Positions 1 through 9,582 are shown, counted from the first letter of the stretch. The stretch: 64,000 bases of DNA from Mojavia pulchra JT2-VF2 (GCA_019359325.1 JAHHHN010000002.1:248001-312000); one strand, 5' to 3'. Notes: generated from the letters alone by a model not told the origin. Numbers and translations are program-made.

Positions 1-231
1 CAAGCAGTATGGTGCTAGTTTCTCCTGATGAGAAACACTCATCTGTTCAATCCTCAAAAGGATTTCGAGCATTTTACAGTGACGCAACATTCCACTGATG
101 TCAGCGTACCAAATTTTGCCATTTTTCACTTATTCCCAGAATATTTGCAGAATAAAACATCACAGATGCCTGCGCTTTTCATTCCGGGTTCGTCATAGGT
201 GGTGCTTTATACAGGCAACTCAAAAACAAAG

Positions 232-260
232 TTAAAAAAACACGACAATTTTGTTGTCGC
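232..260 (-). terminator. Rho-independent terminator of the ffh-rpsP-KH operon
   Basis: On the minus strand a CGACAA/TTGTCG stem (243-248 with 254-259) is followed by a run of seven T (complement of A234-240). It lies about 75 bp past the stop of the KH-domain gene and points the right way to end that operon. Confidence 0.7.
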
Positions 261-278
261 CTGCCTATTATTCTTATC

Positions 279-321
279 AAAATATCTGAGCGGTTTTGCT
301 AACTCCGCTCAGAGAATATTT
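279..321. other. Hairpin just past the KH-protein gene
   Basis: CTGAGCGG (286-293) pairs perfectly with CCGCTCAG (305-312), and the A/T-rich flanks AATAT and ATATT extend the stem. There is no clear T tract on either side, so it may be an mRNA 3'-end stabiliser or a weak terminator. The rest of 1-231 shows no gene that I can support. Confidence 0.5.
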
Positions 322-333
322 TGAGTTTTAGTC

Positions 334-765
334 CTACCGAGAACGGGGTTTAGCAATAGGTCTTGATCCGTTGTCACGGCGTTCTCTCGATTTAGGCGGT
401 GGAATTCGCTCTTCCCTGTCTTCATCAAAAGACATTCCTTCCCGCCCGGAGGCGGTGCTGCCATAGATGTCCAGGTATACTGATTGCCCAGCAACTTCAG
501 CAGCTGCTGCAATTACCGTGCGAATTGCCTGAATATTGCGCCCTCCCCGACCAAACACTTTCCCTTTATCCGTGCTTTCAAAGGCGATGCGAATCCAAGC
601 CCGTTGGAGGGTGTGAGAAATTTCACAATCGACGCTTAAAGACTCTGGAGATTCTAAAAACGGCTGTACTAAAAATCGTACCAATCCGTCGTAGTTGGGA
701 TTGGCTGAGGGAGATTTGGTTCCGGCATTATGATGCGGCTGTTGCACTGACCTGTTCAAAAACAT
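334..765 (-). CDS. KH-domain RNA-binding protein (KhpA type)
   Basis: A small RNA-binding protein of the KhpA family. The KH fold spans about residues 28-105; the GxxG RNA-contact loop is visible as GRGG in the context [15 protein letters not shown]. The last 35 residues are Arg/Pro-rich and probably disordered, which makes it longer (143 aa) than firmicute KhpA (about 80 aa). It directly follows rpsP, the usual bacterial order ffh-rpsP-khpA, and the ORF overlaps the rpsP 3' end by 38 bp. The long overlap leaves the start uncertain; a GTG at 747 is an alternative. Inferred role: broad RNA binding linked to translation. Confidence 0.85.
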   Translation of the reverse strand: MFLNRSVQQPHHNAGTKSPSANPNYDGLVRFLVQPFLESPESLSVDCEISHTLQRAWIRIAFESTDKGKVFGRGGRNIQAIRTVIAAAAEVAGQSVYLDIYGSTASGREGMSFDEDREERIPPPKSRERRDNGSRPIAKPRSR

Positions 766-988
766 TGGCTTTTACTAGAATGCGACGTACGGTGTCAGTG
801 GGTTGAGCGCCTTGTTGTAGTCGCTTGACGATGCCGGGAACGTCCAATCGCACTTCATCGGTTCTAGGGTTGTAAAATCCCAGTTCTTCTAAGGGACGAC
901 CATCGCGGCGAGCGAGGTTGTTAATGGCGACAATGCGGTAACTTGCTTCCCGCTTTTTACCGAATCGCTTTAAGCGCAGTTTGATCAT
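728..988 (-). CDS. rpsP: 30S ribosomal protein bS16
   Basis: Small-subunit ribosomal protein S16, which binds 16S rRNA early in 30S assembly. The N-terminus [20 protein letters not shown] and the block [13 protein letters not shown] are the family hallmark. The length of 86 aa is normal. It sits between ffh (210 bp upstream) and the KH-domain gene, with which it overlaps, so cotranscription is likely. Confidence 0.97.
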   Translation of the reverse strand: MIKLRLKRFGKKREASYRIVAINNLARRDGRPLEELGFYNPRTDEVRLDVPGIVKRLQQGAQPTDTVRRILVKANVFEQVSATAAS

Positions 989-1198
989 GGTTGAAGAATC
1001 AATCTCCTGTTGGTAGGTATTTGTTGGCAGCTAGTTGATGAGGAACTCACCTGACAGGGGCCGCGGTTGGAAAGTTGAGGGTGAGCTAATTTTGCTCATA
1101 ACTTCCCATACTAAAATGCTAATTTTAGCACTTGCATAGCATCAACTGCTATCAGTCTCTTGTCAATTGTCTGGAGTTTAATAAGCAACGATTAATGA

Positions 1199-2659
1199 CT
1201 AGAGATTGCCAAAGCCTTTCTTCTTTTTCTCTTTCTTTTTCTTTTTCGTGCCTGCGTCGCCAGGGTAACCTCGCCATCCGGGGGCTGCGGGACGATTCCC
1301 GGCGAAGGCGTTGGCGTTGCCCATGCCACCACCGCCAAACATTCCTGGCATCCCAGGCATACGACCTTGACCCATTTGTTGCATGAGCGATCGCATTTTT
1401 TGGAAATCAGCTACCAGTTTGCTAACATCCGCTTCTCTATAGCCAGAGCCGGAAGCAATCCGTCGCCGCCGACTAGGAGAACTCGCTAATAAATCAGGGT
1501 CATGACGTTCTTGGCGAGTCATGGAGTTAATCATTGCCTCACAGCGCTTAAGCTGGGTTTCTCCCTGCTTGAGTTGGTCATCTGAGAGCTTGTTCATCCC
1601 TGGAATCATCTTGATGATGCCTCCCAGCGATCCCATATTCTTTAGCAGGCGCAATTGCTTGAGAAAGTCGGTAAAGTCAAATTTCGCCGTCAGGATTTTT
1701 TCCTGCATTTTCTCGGCGTCAGCCAGGTCAATTTCTTCCTGCGCTTTTTCTACTAGAGTCAGGACATCGCCCATGCCTAGAATCCGCGAAGCCATCCGGT
1801 CAGGGTAGAAAGGTTGTAGAGCCTCGACTTTTTCACCCACACCGACAAACTTAATCGGCGCTCCCGAAATTTGTCTTACTGATAGCGCCGCACCACCACG
1901 GCTATCACCATCCAGTTTGGTGAGGATCGCCCCAGTAATCCCTATCTGCTCGTGAAAGGTACGGGTAAGATTTGCTGCTTCTTGTCCCGTCATCGAGTCT
2001 ACGACTAGCAGAGTTTCCTGGGGTTGGACAGTCTCTTTAATGCGGGCTAACTCCGCCATCATGTCTTCGTCAATTTGCAGACGACCCGCAGTATCAATAA
2101 TTACTGTGTTAACGCCTTCGGCTCTGCCGCGCTCAACACCTTGGCGAGCAATTTCTACAGGGTCAGCATCGCTTCCCAACTCAAAGACTGGCACGTCAAT
2201 TTGCTTACCTAACGTCACCAGTTGATCAATAGCTGCTGGGCGATACACGTCTGTCGCTACCAACAAGCAACTACGGTCTAATTTACGGAGATGTAAGGCT
2301 AACTTAGCTGTAGCAGTGGTCTTACCAGTACCTTGTAACCCAGCCATTAAAACAATCGTGGGTTGTCCCGCAACCTCTGCCAGGGGAACATTCTCCTCCC
2401 CCATTACCTGCACAAGTTCATCGTAAACAATTTTGATGAACTGTTGGTCAGGTCGCACGCCAGCGATCACCTCAGATCCCTGTGCCTTGGCTTCGACTTC
2501 ACTAATAAAATCTTTGACTACCTGGAGGTTGACATCTGCTTCCAACAAAGCGCGTCGCACTTCCCGCAAAGCATCTTGAATGTTGGATTGAGAAATTTTG
2601 TCCTGCCCCCGCAGTTTCTTCCAGGCAGATTCTAAACGGTCAGATAGAGCATCAAACAT
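1199..2659 (-). CDS. ffh: Signal recognition particle GTPase Ffh (SRP54)
   Basis: Ffh binds 4.5S RNA and signal sequences and, with FtsY, targets nascent membrane proteins. The N domain (1-90) is followed by the G domain with the P-loop GLQGTGKT (107-114), DTAGR and TKLDGD. The Met-rich M domain (about 300-430) carries the SGSG RNA-binding helix region. The C-tail is rich in Gly/Met and ends in a Lys run (KKKKKEKKKKG), as in cyanobacterial homologues. Its 486 aa is the usual size. It is the first gene of the ffh-rpsP-KH group; the 280 bp upstream contain its promoter region but no other gene. Confidence 0.97.
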   Translation of the reverse strand: MFDALSDRLESAWKKLRGQDKISQSNIQDALREVRRALLEADVNLQVVKDFISEVEAKAQGSEVIAGVRPDQQFIKIVYDELVQVMGEENVPLAEVAGQPTIVLMAGLQGTGKTTATAKLALHLRKLDRSCLLVATDVYRPAAIDQLVTLGKQIDVPVFELGSDADPVEIARQGVERGRAEGVNTVIIDTAGRLQIDEDMMAELARIKETVQPQETLLVVDSMTGQEAANLTRTFHEQIGITGAILTKLDGDSRGGAALSVRQISGAPIKFVGVGEKVEALQPFYPDRMASRILGMGDVLTLVEKAQEEIDLADAEKMQEKILTAKFDFTDFLKQLRLLKNMGSLGGIIKMIPGMNKLSDDQLKQGETQLKRCEAMINSMTRQERHDPDLLASSPSRRRRIASGSGYREADVSKLVADFQKMRSLMQQMGQGRMPGMPGMFGGGGMGNANAFAGNRPAAPGWRGYPGDAGTKKKKKEKKKKGFGNL

Positions 2660-2939
2660 AATGTAGTTACAGGTAGTTCGTCAGTGAGAATTTCCGCTAG
2701 ATTTTTAACGTGCTATTTACCAGCTTAGTAGTTTTCCCAACGACTTGAGCAACCGGATACCTATCTTTATAGGTTGGCAAACCGTTCTTTGTGTGTAAAT
2801 TTTGATTTTTGTTCCATCCCGCAGAAATTATTTACCTTTCAAATATTAGTTCGCAAACGGATATATATAAATGCACACCAATGAATTATCAGTGTACATT
2901 TGGGTTTATAAAGAATAGCAATTTAAAAAAAGTAGTAAC

Positions 2940-4322
2940 TTAGCCATTGACAAGATTTTCTACAGTATCAGCATCATTTGGTAATGCGGCTGTTAAAACT
3001 TCGCTTCCTTCTTGCGTAACTAAAACATCATCTTCAATGCGGATTCCGTGGACATCGTTAAATTGAGATAAGCGTTCCCAATTCACTACATTCTCAAATT
3101 TTGAGCGCAGATGAGCATTATTTAAAATGGCTGGTACTTGATAAAAACCAGGCTCAATTGTGACTAACATTCCGGGACGCAAGGGACGATTTAAACGCAG
3201 GTAGCCCAAGCCGAAGCGATCGCTTCTTTCTCTTCCCTCTTCATAACCTGCTAAATCGCCCAAATCTTCCATATCATGGACATCCAAGCCCAATAGATGA
3301 CCGATACCGTGGGGAAAAAACAACGCATGGGCATCCATTTCTACTAAATCTTGGGCATTTCCTAGTAAAATTCCTAAATCAACTAAGCCTTGCGCTATGA
3401 CTGTGGCAGCTAAAAGATGAATGTCGCCATACTCCACACCAGGACGCATTTTGGCAATGCAAGCATCATGGGCTGCCAACACGACATCATAAATATCTCT
3501 TTGGGTTGATGAAAACTTACCAGAAACAGGCCAAGTACGGGTAATATCAGCTGCCCAACCCATTTCAGTTTCAGCACCAACATCAGCCAGTAGCAAGTCT
3601 CCTGGTTGCAGAGGATGATGATATTGTTCGTTATGCAAAACTTCGCCGTGGACAGTAACAATACTGTTGTATGAGGTAGTCATGTTATGGGCAATAATGA
3701 CTCCTTCCATTGCCCCACGTACTTCTGCTTCCCTTTTGACGTTAGGTGTTGCTGCCATACCCGCTTTATGCGCTTCCACACTCACACCAGCTGCTTTTCG
3801 CAACTCAGTTAATGCTTCTTCATCGTGGGTGAGGCGTAAGGAAACAATTGCCTTAGCTAACTCTAAGTCAATTCCTTGGAGTGGATTCTGCGGTAAAACC
3901 CATCTATTCAATAGCTGCGACTGCTGTGTCCAAGTAGCAGCATCCTGCACAGCAATTGTGGCTGCTTCTGCTACGCAAAACTCTAGTTCTGTTAGTGGTT
4001 TAGCTGCGTCCGCCTCAATTATTTGGGCGATTTCCTCACGTTTGGGTATTTCTCCATGCCAAAGAGCGCTGCTAGGTGAGGGATCGTCCATGAATAGTTC
4101 TAACTTGCCTGCTTCTAAGCGAATGGCAGCCTTTGGCAGTGGTAGTCCTGCAAAATAAAGGAAATGACTGCTAGCGCGGAAAGGAAAAACATTAGCTGGA
4201 AAATTGCGTGGGCTACTGCTTCCTGACCAAAGAATTGCGGGAAAATCAATTAGATTAGCTAGTCTTTGCCGTCTTTGGCGTAGACTATTGGCTAGGGAAC
4301 TAGAAATATTGTGGATAACCAT
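2940..4322 (-). CDS. pepP: Xaa-Pro aminopeptidase (aminopeptidase P, M24B)
   Basis: A cytosolic metallopeptidase that removes N-terminal residues preceding proline. An AMP_N domain covers about residues 10-150. The pita-bread M24 domain follows, with the metal ligands visible in LLADVGAE (Asp), ADITRTWP (Asp), HGIGHLLGLDVHD (His), VTIEPGFY (Glu) and GIRIEDDVLVT (Glu). The length of 460 aa fits PepP. It stands alone, with a 280-bp gap to ffh and 160 bp to the HicA gene. The start was chosen at the first Met, in line with the AMP_N domain. Confidence 0.92.
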   Translation of the reverse strand: MVIHNISSSLANSLRQRRQRLANLIDFPAILWSGSSSPRNFPANVFPFRASSHFLYFAGLPLPKAAIRLEAGKLELFMDDPSPSSALWHGEIPKREEIAQIIEADAAKPLTELEFCVAEAATIAVQDAATWTQQSQLLNRWVLPQNPLQGIDLELAKAIVSLRLTHDEEALTELRKAAGVSVEAHKAGMAATPNVKREAEVRGAMEGVIIAHNMTTSYNSIVTVHGEVLHNEQYHHPLQPGDLLLADVGAETEMGWAADITRTWPVSGKFSSTQRDIYDVVLAAHDACIAKMRPGVEYGDIHLLAATVIAQGLVDLGILLGNAQDLVEMDAHALFFPHGIGHLLGLDVHDMEDLGDLAGYEEGRERSDRFGLGYLRLNRPLRPGMLVTIEPGFYQVPAILNNAHLRSKFENVVNWERLSQFNDVHGIRIEDDVLVTQEGSEVLTAALPNDADTVENLVNG

Positions 4323-4485
4323 AAATAGAAACTTGAAGAAAAGGATAAAGAAAAGATTTGATTGCCACTTTTATAGCGTTTCTTAGTGTACTGAGGTACT
4401 AATTTATCTGTGGTTAATTACTTCTTCCCGTACCTCACTCAAGTGAAAACTGCTATATTTAGCGATCGCACTTTTCCAGGAATGA

Positions 4486-4731
4486 CTACAAACTCTGCAA
4501 AAACTCTTCAACTGAAACACCCGCCTGATTCAAAATACTTTTGAGTGTCCCAACTGCTACTGTCTTCTTGTGTAATGGCACAACACAACCTATTTCGATG
4601 ACATCTTGATTTTCATCAATTATCTGCTTTTTTAAAACTATGTGACTTCCCCATTGTCTTACTTGGACAAATCCTAAGCGCTCCAAAGCACGAATAACTT
4701 CAGAAGCAGGTACTCGTGGTAGCTTAGGCAC
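4486..4731 (-). CDS. hicA: HicA-family mRNA interferase toxin
   Basis: A small double-stranded-RBD-like toxin (81 aa) that cleaves mRNA. The family core is visible: LERLGFVQVRQWGSHIVLKK, with the catalytic His in GSH, then VVPLHKKTVAVGTLKSILNQAG. It is encoded just downstream of, and overlapping by 8 bp, its HicB antitoxin gene, the order hicB-hicA. It is probably translationally coupled and repressed by HicB. An insert (IIDENQDVIEIGCV) between the strands is a common variant. Confidence 0.9.
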   Translation of the reverse strand: MPKLPRVPASEVIRALERLGFVQVRQWGSHIVLKKQIIDENQDVIEIGCVVPLHKKTVAVGTLKSILNQAGVSVEEFLQSL

Positions 4732-4930
4732 TCATCATCTCAAATGTAGTTAACAAACGAGGACTTGTTTTTGGAAGCGGAAATTCCTCTAAGTAAAGTT
4801 CAGTTGCTTCTTTGAGATTAGCAATAGCTTCTTCAATTGTTTCGCCTTGGCTAGCCATTCCGACTTCTGGACACTCAGCCACGTAGATATCATCTTCCCA
4901 ATACACGATTGCCGTAAACGTGCGATTCAT
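4724..4930 (-). CDS. hicB: HicB-family antitoxin
   Basis: Short (68 aa) partial-RNase-H-fold antitoxin that neutralises HicA. Family blocks are FTAIVYWEDDIYVAECPEVG, then ASQGETIEEAIANLKEATELYLEE. I chose the ATG at 4930 (MNRTFTA) because the only upstream in-frame start is a TTG six bases away. There is no obvious C-terminal HTH or RHH domain, so DNA binding is not evident, which is typical for this short subfamily. Confidence 0.9.
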   Translation of the reverse strand: MNRTFTAIVYWEDDIYVAECPEVGMASQGETIEEAIANLKEATELYLEEFPLPKTSPRLLTTFEMMSA

Positions 4931-5249
4931 AATCAATCATAATATTTGTACTACTTTAGTTCATATTATTGAGCGATCACCAACAGCTATCAAGCCAATA
5001 ATAGCGTAGACACGGAGCGGCTTGTCGCAGACATCGCTCTCAACTTTTCAGGCTCACAGGGCGCTCACATTTAATAAAAAATCTCTAAAGTCCTTGCAAA
5101 AGGTTTTTTGACGTTTTGTTTGCGTCTTTGCGTGAGCTTTTTACACTATTATTCAGCAAGGTAAGAGCTTTATTGCTTCTTTCAAAAATTAGTTGAAGTT
5201 TTGCAAGACTAAGTGATCGCTCAAGAATTTTTCAATTTGGGGTGATTTT
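4931..5249. other. Intergenic region with dispersed repeats
   Basis: No gene is seen. It holds an SDR-like GC-rich palindrome fragment (about 5003-5037) and a copy of the short dispersed motif GCGTCTTTGCGTGAGC (5124-5139), whose complement recurs near 30910. The promoter of the PhzF gene should lie at the right end. Confidence 0.4.
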
Positions 5250-6062
5250 ATGGGACAAATCATTACTCAGGTGGATGCTTTCACCAATACACCATTTGCA
5301 GGGAATCCTGCGGCTGTTTGTGTTTTACCTGCTGCTCAAGATGATATATGGATGCAGAATGTAGCGCAGGAGATGAATTTATCTGAGACGGCTTTTCTAG
5401 TCAAACAGGATGATGGCTTTAATCTCCGGTGGTTTACACCGACGGTGGAAGTGCCGCTATGTGGTCACGCAACCTTAGCTAGTGCTCATGTACTTTGGTC
5501 AGAAGGACATCTTTTACCCGATGAAGCTGCCCGTTTCCATACCAAAAGCGGAGTGCTGATAGCCAAGCTTCAAGGTGACTGGATTGAATTAGATTTCCCT
5601 GTTAATCACTCACAAGCAACTGTAGCCCCAGAAGAACTCAGCCAAGCTTTAGGTGTAGAATGCAAATCTGTCTTTCAAAATTCGCTTGGCTATTTGGTGG
5701 AATTAGAGTCTGAGGATTTGGTGCGGCAAATGCAGCCCAATTTTCAACAACTGAGAACTTTGCCTGTTGCTGATGTAATTATTACTAGCCTCACTCATTC
5801 TGATTCAAAGTACGATTTCGTTTCTCGGTTTTTTGCACCAGGAGTAGGTATAGATGAAGACCCCGTTACTGGTGCGGCTCATTGCTGCCTTGCTGCTTTC
5901 TGGCGCGATCGCTTGGGAAAGGATGAGTTTTTAGCTTATCAAGCATCAAGTCGTGGTGGAGTGGTAAAGGTGCGCTATCCAGGGGGCGATCGCGTTTTTC
6001 TGGCTGGACAAGCGGTAACAGTTTTGCGAGGAGAATTGGTTAATACTCAAAAGAATTCGTAA
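5250..6062 (+). CDS. PhzF-family isomerase/epimerase-like protein
   Basis: PhzF fold with two diaminopimelate-epimerase-like halves. The family signature is clear: QVDAFTNTPFAGNPAAVCVL at the N-terminus, MNLSETAFL containing the conserved catalytic Glu, VPLCGHATLASAHVL, and GIDEDPVTGAAHCCLA in the C-terminal half. Length 270 aa is normal. The substrate is unknown: most PhzF proteins outside phenazine clusters have no assigned reaction, and no phenazine genes are nearby. It is monocistronic, with a GGGG ribosome site 8 bases ahead of the ATG. Confidence 0.9.
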   Translation: MGQIITQVDAFTNTPFAGNPAAVCVLPAAQDDIWMQNVAQEMNLSETAFLVKQDDGFNLRWFTPTVEVPLCGHATLASAHVLWSEGHLLPDEAARFHTKSGVLIAKLQGDWIELDFPVNHSQATVAPEELSQALGVECKSVFQNSLGYLVELESEDLVRQMQPNFQQLRTLPVADVIITSLTHSDSKYDFVSRFFAPGVGIDEDPVTGAAHCCLAAFWRDRLGKDEFLAYQASSRGGVVKVRYPGGDRVFLAGQAVTVLRGELVNTQKNS

Positions 6063-6148
6063 TTACAAATTAATAATTATCGCTCTTCCTTGTATTTAGA
6101 ATTTAGGCTTGAGTAGTCCTTCGTGAACAATGTTAATTATATCGTCAA

Positions 6149-6273
6149 TAGACCTCTTGCATAAGTCTATGTTTTGTATAAGTAACCACAAATGCACACA
6201 GATAAATATTAGTGTTAATCGGTGTTTATATGTGGTTTATTTTGGTTTTATTTGGATTTTTGCAAGAAGTCTA
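6149..6273. repeat. MITE-like element, about 125 bp
   Basis: The ends are near-perfect inverted repeats: TAGACCTCTTGCA at 6149-6161 and TGCAAGAAGTCTA at 6261-6273 (12 of 13 pair). The inside is A/T-rich and non-coding. The size, ends and lack of coding fit a miniature inverted-repeat element. The rest of the 6063-6391 gap shows nothing I can name. Confidence 0.5.
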
Positions 6274-6391
6274 ATGAGGTCGAATGGCTTTTTAAAACCA
6301 TGAGGCAGCAAATTTTTTTGTGCGTATAATGTCAGTCAGGATTCTACTCTTAGTTGTGATGTACTCGCTCATCGCCTATTTCTCAGCTAAT

Positions 6392-7264
6392 CTACAAATA
6401 CTTCTGCAACAACAAGCCCAATTTTTCCTTCGTTGCCGATGGTGCTTTATCCAACTGAGTTAAAATTGCATACTTTAAAGCTGAATGTGCATCACTATGT
6501 GGCGGATTTTCACTCAAACGTCGCACAGTTTCTTGAATTACCTTTTGAGCATTAACTGCATTTCGTTGTAAGTTTCCTATTACCATTTCTACTGTTACGC
6601 TGTCGTGATCTGGATGCCAACAATCATAATCTGTCACCAGCGCTAAAGTTGCATAGGCAATTTCTGCTTCTCTAGCTAACTTTGCCTCTGGTAGATTCGT
6701 CATCCCAATCACTGTTGCACCCCAACTGCGATAAAGATTTGATTCCGCTTTAGTTGAAAATGCTGGCCCTTCCATGCATACATAAGTGCCACCGCGATGC
6801 AGAGTAACTTCCGGTAAATTCAAAGAAGCGATCGCATCAGCCAACACACCAGCCAAAGTCTGACAAATCGGATCGCCAAAGGCAATGTGAGCTACAATTC
6901 CTTCACCGAAAAACGTTGAAACTCGATTTTTTGTCCTGTCAATAAACTGATCTGGAACCACCATATCAAGTGGTTTAGCCTCTTCTTTTAAGGAACCAAC
7001 CGCACTAGCAGAAATTAGATATTCTACACCCAATTGTTTCATTGCATAAATATTGGCACGAAATGGCAATTCCGAAGGTAACAAAGTGTGATTACGCCCA
7101 TGTCGCGCCAGAAAAGCTACTCGTGTTTCATTTAATGTACCGAGAATTAAAGCATCTGAAGGTGAACCAAATGGTGTCTGCACTCGTACTTCTTCTATAT
7201 CCTGAAGTGCATCCATTTTGTATAAACCGCTGCCACCGATAATTCCAATTTTAGCTCTGTCCAT
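6392..7264 (-). CDS. mtnP: S-methyl-5'-thioadenosine phosphorylase
   Basis: Cleaves methylthioadenosine with phosphate in the methionine salvage pathway. The N-terminal block [12 protein letters not shown], the phosphate-binding [25 protein letters not shown], the substrate loop [11 protein letters not shown] and [15 protein letters not shown] followed by TDYDCWHP are all MtnP hallmarks (the Asp pair distinguishes adenine-type substrates from guanosine-type PNP). Length 290 aa is normal. It has no operon partner. Confidence 0.95.
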   Translation of the reverse strand: MDRAKIGIIGGSGLYKMDALQDIEEVRVQTPFGSPSDALILGTLNETRVAFLARHGRNHTLLPSELPFRANIYAMKQLGVEYLISASAVGSLKEEAKPLDMVVPDQFIDRTKNRVSTFFGEGIVAHIAFGDPICQTLAGVLADAIASLNLPEVTLHRGGTYVCMEGPAFSTKAESNLYRSWGATVIGMTNLPEAKLAREAEIAYATLALVTDYDCWHPDHDSVTVEMVIGNLQRNAVNAQKVIQETVRRLSENPPHSDAHSALKYAILTQLDKAPSATKEKLGLLLQKYL

Positions 7265-7400
7265 AATCCTTTACCTATTCCTTGCAAAGCTGCCAAGTCA
7301 TTTTACCGAAAAGGTAAGTAGCATGGGAGGCAAGCCAAGCAATTCAAAATTCAAAATCTAGGATTGGTCGGCGTCCTGGTAACTTAGTACAGCACGAAGC

Positions 7401-8888
7401 TTATTTTTTAAAATATCTTAAGTTATATCGGTCTTGATATTTAGCGATATAGTCTACATTTTGCCGCTCTAATTGTGATAGTAATTTAGACTGAAATTTT
7501 TTTGGTGAGTATATAGGACGATACCAAGGTTGATTATTAAAGTATTCTTGTAACCCCGGAGTCTCAAAGCGGCGACCGTAACGTGCAAAAATTGAATTTC
7601 GCATAATATCGAGTTCAAATCCGTCTTTGCCATTTAAATCTGCATCTGTAACAGGTCTTTGAGAAAGCCAAGAATAATCATTTGCTGTAGTATTAACGAC
7701 TGGTGGTGTTGATGTAGTTGAAGTAGGTGGAGATTGGGGAGTTTCAATAATTTGTGGTATTGCAGACGATTTGATTGTAGGTAAGGAAACCGCTGGGGTT
7801 TCTGTAATTTGAGATGTAGTATTTGATGATGTTTGTGTAGGTGTTGCGATTGATTCTGCTACAGGTTGAGAAGATTTGGTTAACACCTGACTAATAATTA
7901 CCGATGCACCGATTAAGCCACCAGCAATTAAACTGCCGATCAAGATACTATTTTGACTATTACCTTGATAGCTAGGTTGGGGAGTAATAGGAATAGTTGC
8001 AGGAGGTGGTGCAGATACCACAGTTGGCTCTTTGAAAGCCAGTTGCGTTGGTGGAAGCGAATTAGTTATGCTCTGCAAGGCATCTAGCATGGCTCTAGCA
8101 GTAAAGTAGCGATCGCGTGGATGATAGGCGATCGCTCGATCAATTATTTCCGCCATCGTCAGGCTAATATGATTGGCATATTGTCGCCAAATAATTTCAG
8201 CCGTCTGTGAATCTGTTTCTAGTTGTTGTGGCTGTCTACCAGTCAGCAAATAAATTGCTGTCATCCCTAAACTATATAAATCACTCGAATAAACTGGTCT
8301 ACCTGCTGCTTGTTCACTAGGCATATATCCTGGTGTACCAATCACAATCGAGCTGGTAGGATTGCCTTGAGAGTTTACTACCGTTCCCATTGATTCGCGC
8401 ACTGCACCGAAATCAATTAGTACAGGTTTGTTATCTCGATAACGCACAATAATATTATCCGGTTTGATATCGCGGTGAACGATATACTTCCCGTGGACAT
8501 ATTCTAGAACAGGTAATAAATTTATTAATAATTCTTGTACAGCGATTTCGCTAAATAACCCCTGCTGTTGGACTTTTGCTGTTAGAGTATCGCCTTCAAC
8601 CCACTCTTGAACTAAATAAAATTGCCCAGCAGATTCAAAGTAAGCGTACAAAGTTGGAATTTGGTCTGTGCTTCCACCGAGTTCTTCTAAAATTGCTGCT
8701 TCCCGTTGAAACCGTTCTTTTACTAGTTGATAAATTTGGGGATTGTTTTGAATTGGTCTTAGCTGTTTGACTACACAACGGCGCTTTGAGGGCATATAAG
8801 TATCTTCTGCCAGAAAAGTTTCGCCAAACCCACCAGCCCCCAATGTACGGATAACTTGATAGCGATCGTTTAACAAGTTTATTGTCAT
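7401..8888 (-). CDS. Serine/threonine protein kinase with a C-terminal YARHG domain
   Basis: A membrane-anchored Hanks-type kinase. Glycine loop GAGGFGETF (17-25), catalytic HRDIKPDN (about 138-145) and DFGAVRE give a full kinase domain (10-270). A Pro/Thr-rich linker surrounds one transmembrane helix (about 315-335, SILIGSLIAGGLIGASVII). The extracytoplasmic end (about 420-490) has the YARHG pattern: MRNSIFARYGRRFETPGLQEYF followed by WYRP. Such a tail may act as a sensor at the cell wall; this is inference. It stands alone on the minus strand. Confidence 0.92.
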   Translation of the reverse strand: MTINLLNDRYQVIRTLGAGGFGETFLAEDTYMPSKRRCVVKQLRPIQNNPQIYQLVKERFQREAAILEELGGSTDQIPTLYAYFESAGQFYLVQEWVEGDTLTAKVQQQGLFSEIAVQELLINLLPVLEYVHGKYIVHRDIKPDNIIVRYRDNKPVLIDFGAVRESMGTVVNSQGNPTSSIVIGTPGYMPSEQAAGRPVYSSDLYSLGMTAIYLLTGRQPQQLETDSQTAEIIWRQYANHISLTMAEIIDRAIAYHPRDRYFTARAMLDALQSITNSLPPTQLAFKEPTVVSAPPPATIPITPQPSYQGNSQNSILIGSLIAGGLIGASVIISQVLTKSSQPVAESIATPTQTSSNTTSQITETPAVSLPTIKSSAIPQIIETPQSPPTSTTSTPPVVNTTANDYSWLSQRPVTDADLNGKDGFELDIMRNSIFARYGRRFETPGLQEYFNNQPWYRPIYSPKKFQSKLLSQLERQNVDYIAKYQDRYNLRYFKK

Positions 8889-9067
8889 AAAAATTACAAG
8901 CAGTGATTGCTCTGCGGTTTATCCTAAGAAGTACGTTAACTCTTCTGATACGGACTGTCTCAACGTATACCAGTTTTATTCAACACAATAAATGTATGTT
9001 TATATACAAACAATAATTTTCTAAAAAAACTTAACTTTCTATTATAATCAGGGCTGAAGTTGGGAGG

Positions 9068-9196
9068 CCTAGCTACCAAATTATTACTGAAAAACATGGT
9101 GGCTCACTCTCTTGTACGTCAGCACCCGATACGGGAGCAGAGTTCATTATCCGCATCCCAGTTCGCCAGGAACTCAGCAAGAACGTTGCTGCCTAA
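9068..9196 (+). pseudogene. Remnant of a histidine kinase C-terminus
   Basis: One frame reads PSYQIITEKHGGSL, then SAPDTGAEFIIRIP, and ends at a TAA at 9194-9196. This is the G2 box and final strand of a histidine kinase ATPase domain. Nothing upstream encodes the rest of a kinase: 8889-9067 is A/T-rich and non-coding. It is therefore the stranded last 42 codons of a lost gene. Confidence 0.75.
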
Positions 9197-9235
9197 ACAC
9201 ACTAGTAGTCTGCTAACCCAAAATTGTTGGGTGGA

Positions 9236-9352
9236 GGCAGCAAGGGTGCAGGGGTGCAGGGGAGATGGGGAGCAGGAGTGCAGGGGGTAGGGGGTAGGGG
9301 GAGATTTCTATATAAGTCTTTCCCCTCTGCCCCTCTGCTCCTCTGCTCACCA
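9236..9352. repeat. G-rich/C-rich dispersed inverted repeat
   Basis: An arm of GGGGTGCAGGGG-type and GGGGGTA units (9243-9301) faces a CCCCTCTG/CTCCTCTGCTC arm (9322-9348), giving a long imperfect hairpin. This kind of low-complexity purine/pyrimidine repeat is frequent in Nostocales genomes between genes. No coding content. Confidence 0.5.
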
Positions 9353-9446
9353 CTACGCAAAGTTTGTGTGGTGTACCACTAGTGCTGAGTGCTAATTACT
9401 GAGGAGTCAGCTTATACGGCGTGATGCCTATCAGTACGACAATTTG

Positions 9447-9487
9447 AAAAAAGACACTCCACAGTTAGGCTGGTGGAGTGTCTTTTT
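9447..9487. terminator. Strong bidirectional terminator
   Basis: AAAAAGACACTCCAC and GTGGAGTGTCTTTTT form a 15-bp stem around a 10-base loop, giving a T run on either strand. It lies 96 bp past the dxs stop and should end dxs transcription on the minus strand. Confidence 0.85.
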
Positions 9488-9582
9488 GAGTAATTATCCG
9501 TTTGGGCTATGGATAATTTACTCTAAATAATAATTAACAGATGCAGCTTGGCAGAAAATAAATTGCCTTTTGCTTTCTTGCA

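Noticed and set aside
241-259. CGACAA...TTGTCG looks like a CAST end motif
   Set aside because: It is a single hairpin with a T run placed after an operon, so a terminator explains it; no TTAAC iterons are near.
1132-1386. Plus-strand frame over the ffh 3' end
   Set aside because: It is the shadow of the Lys/Gly-rich Ffh tail.
9060-9290. A 76-codon plus-strand frame starting MGGLATKLLLKN
   Set aside because: It overlaps the histidine kinase remnant in a wrong frame and then runs into G-rich repeats; composition is not protein-like.
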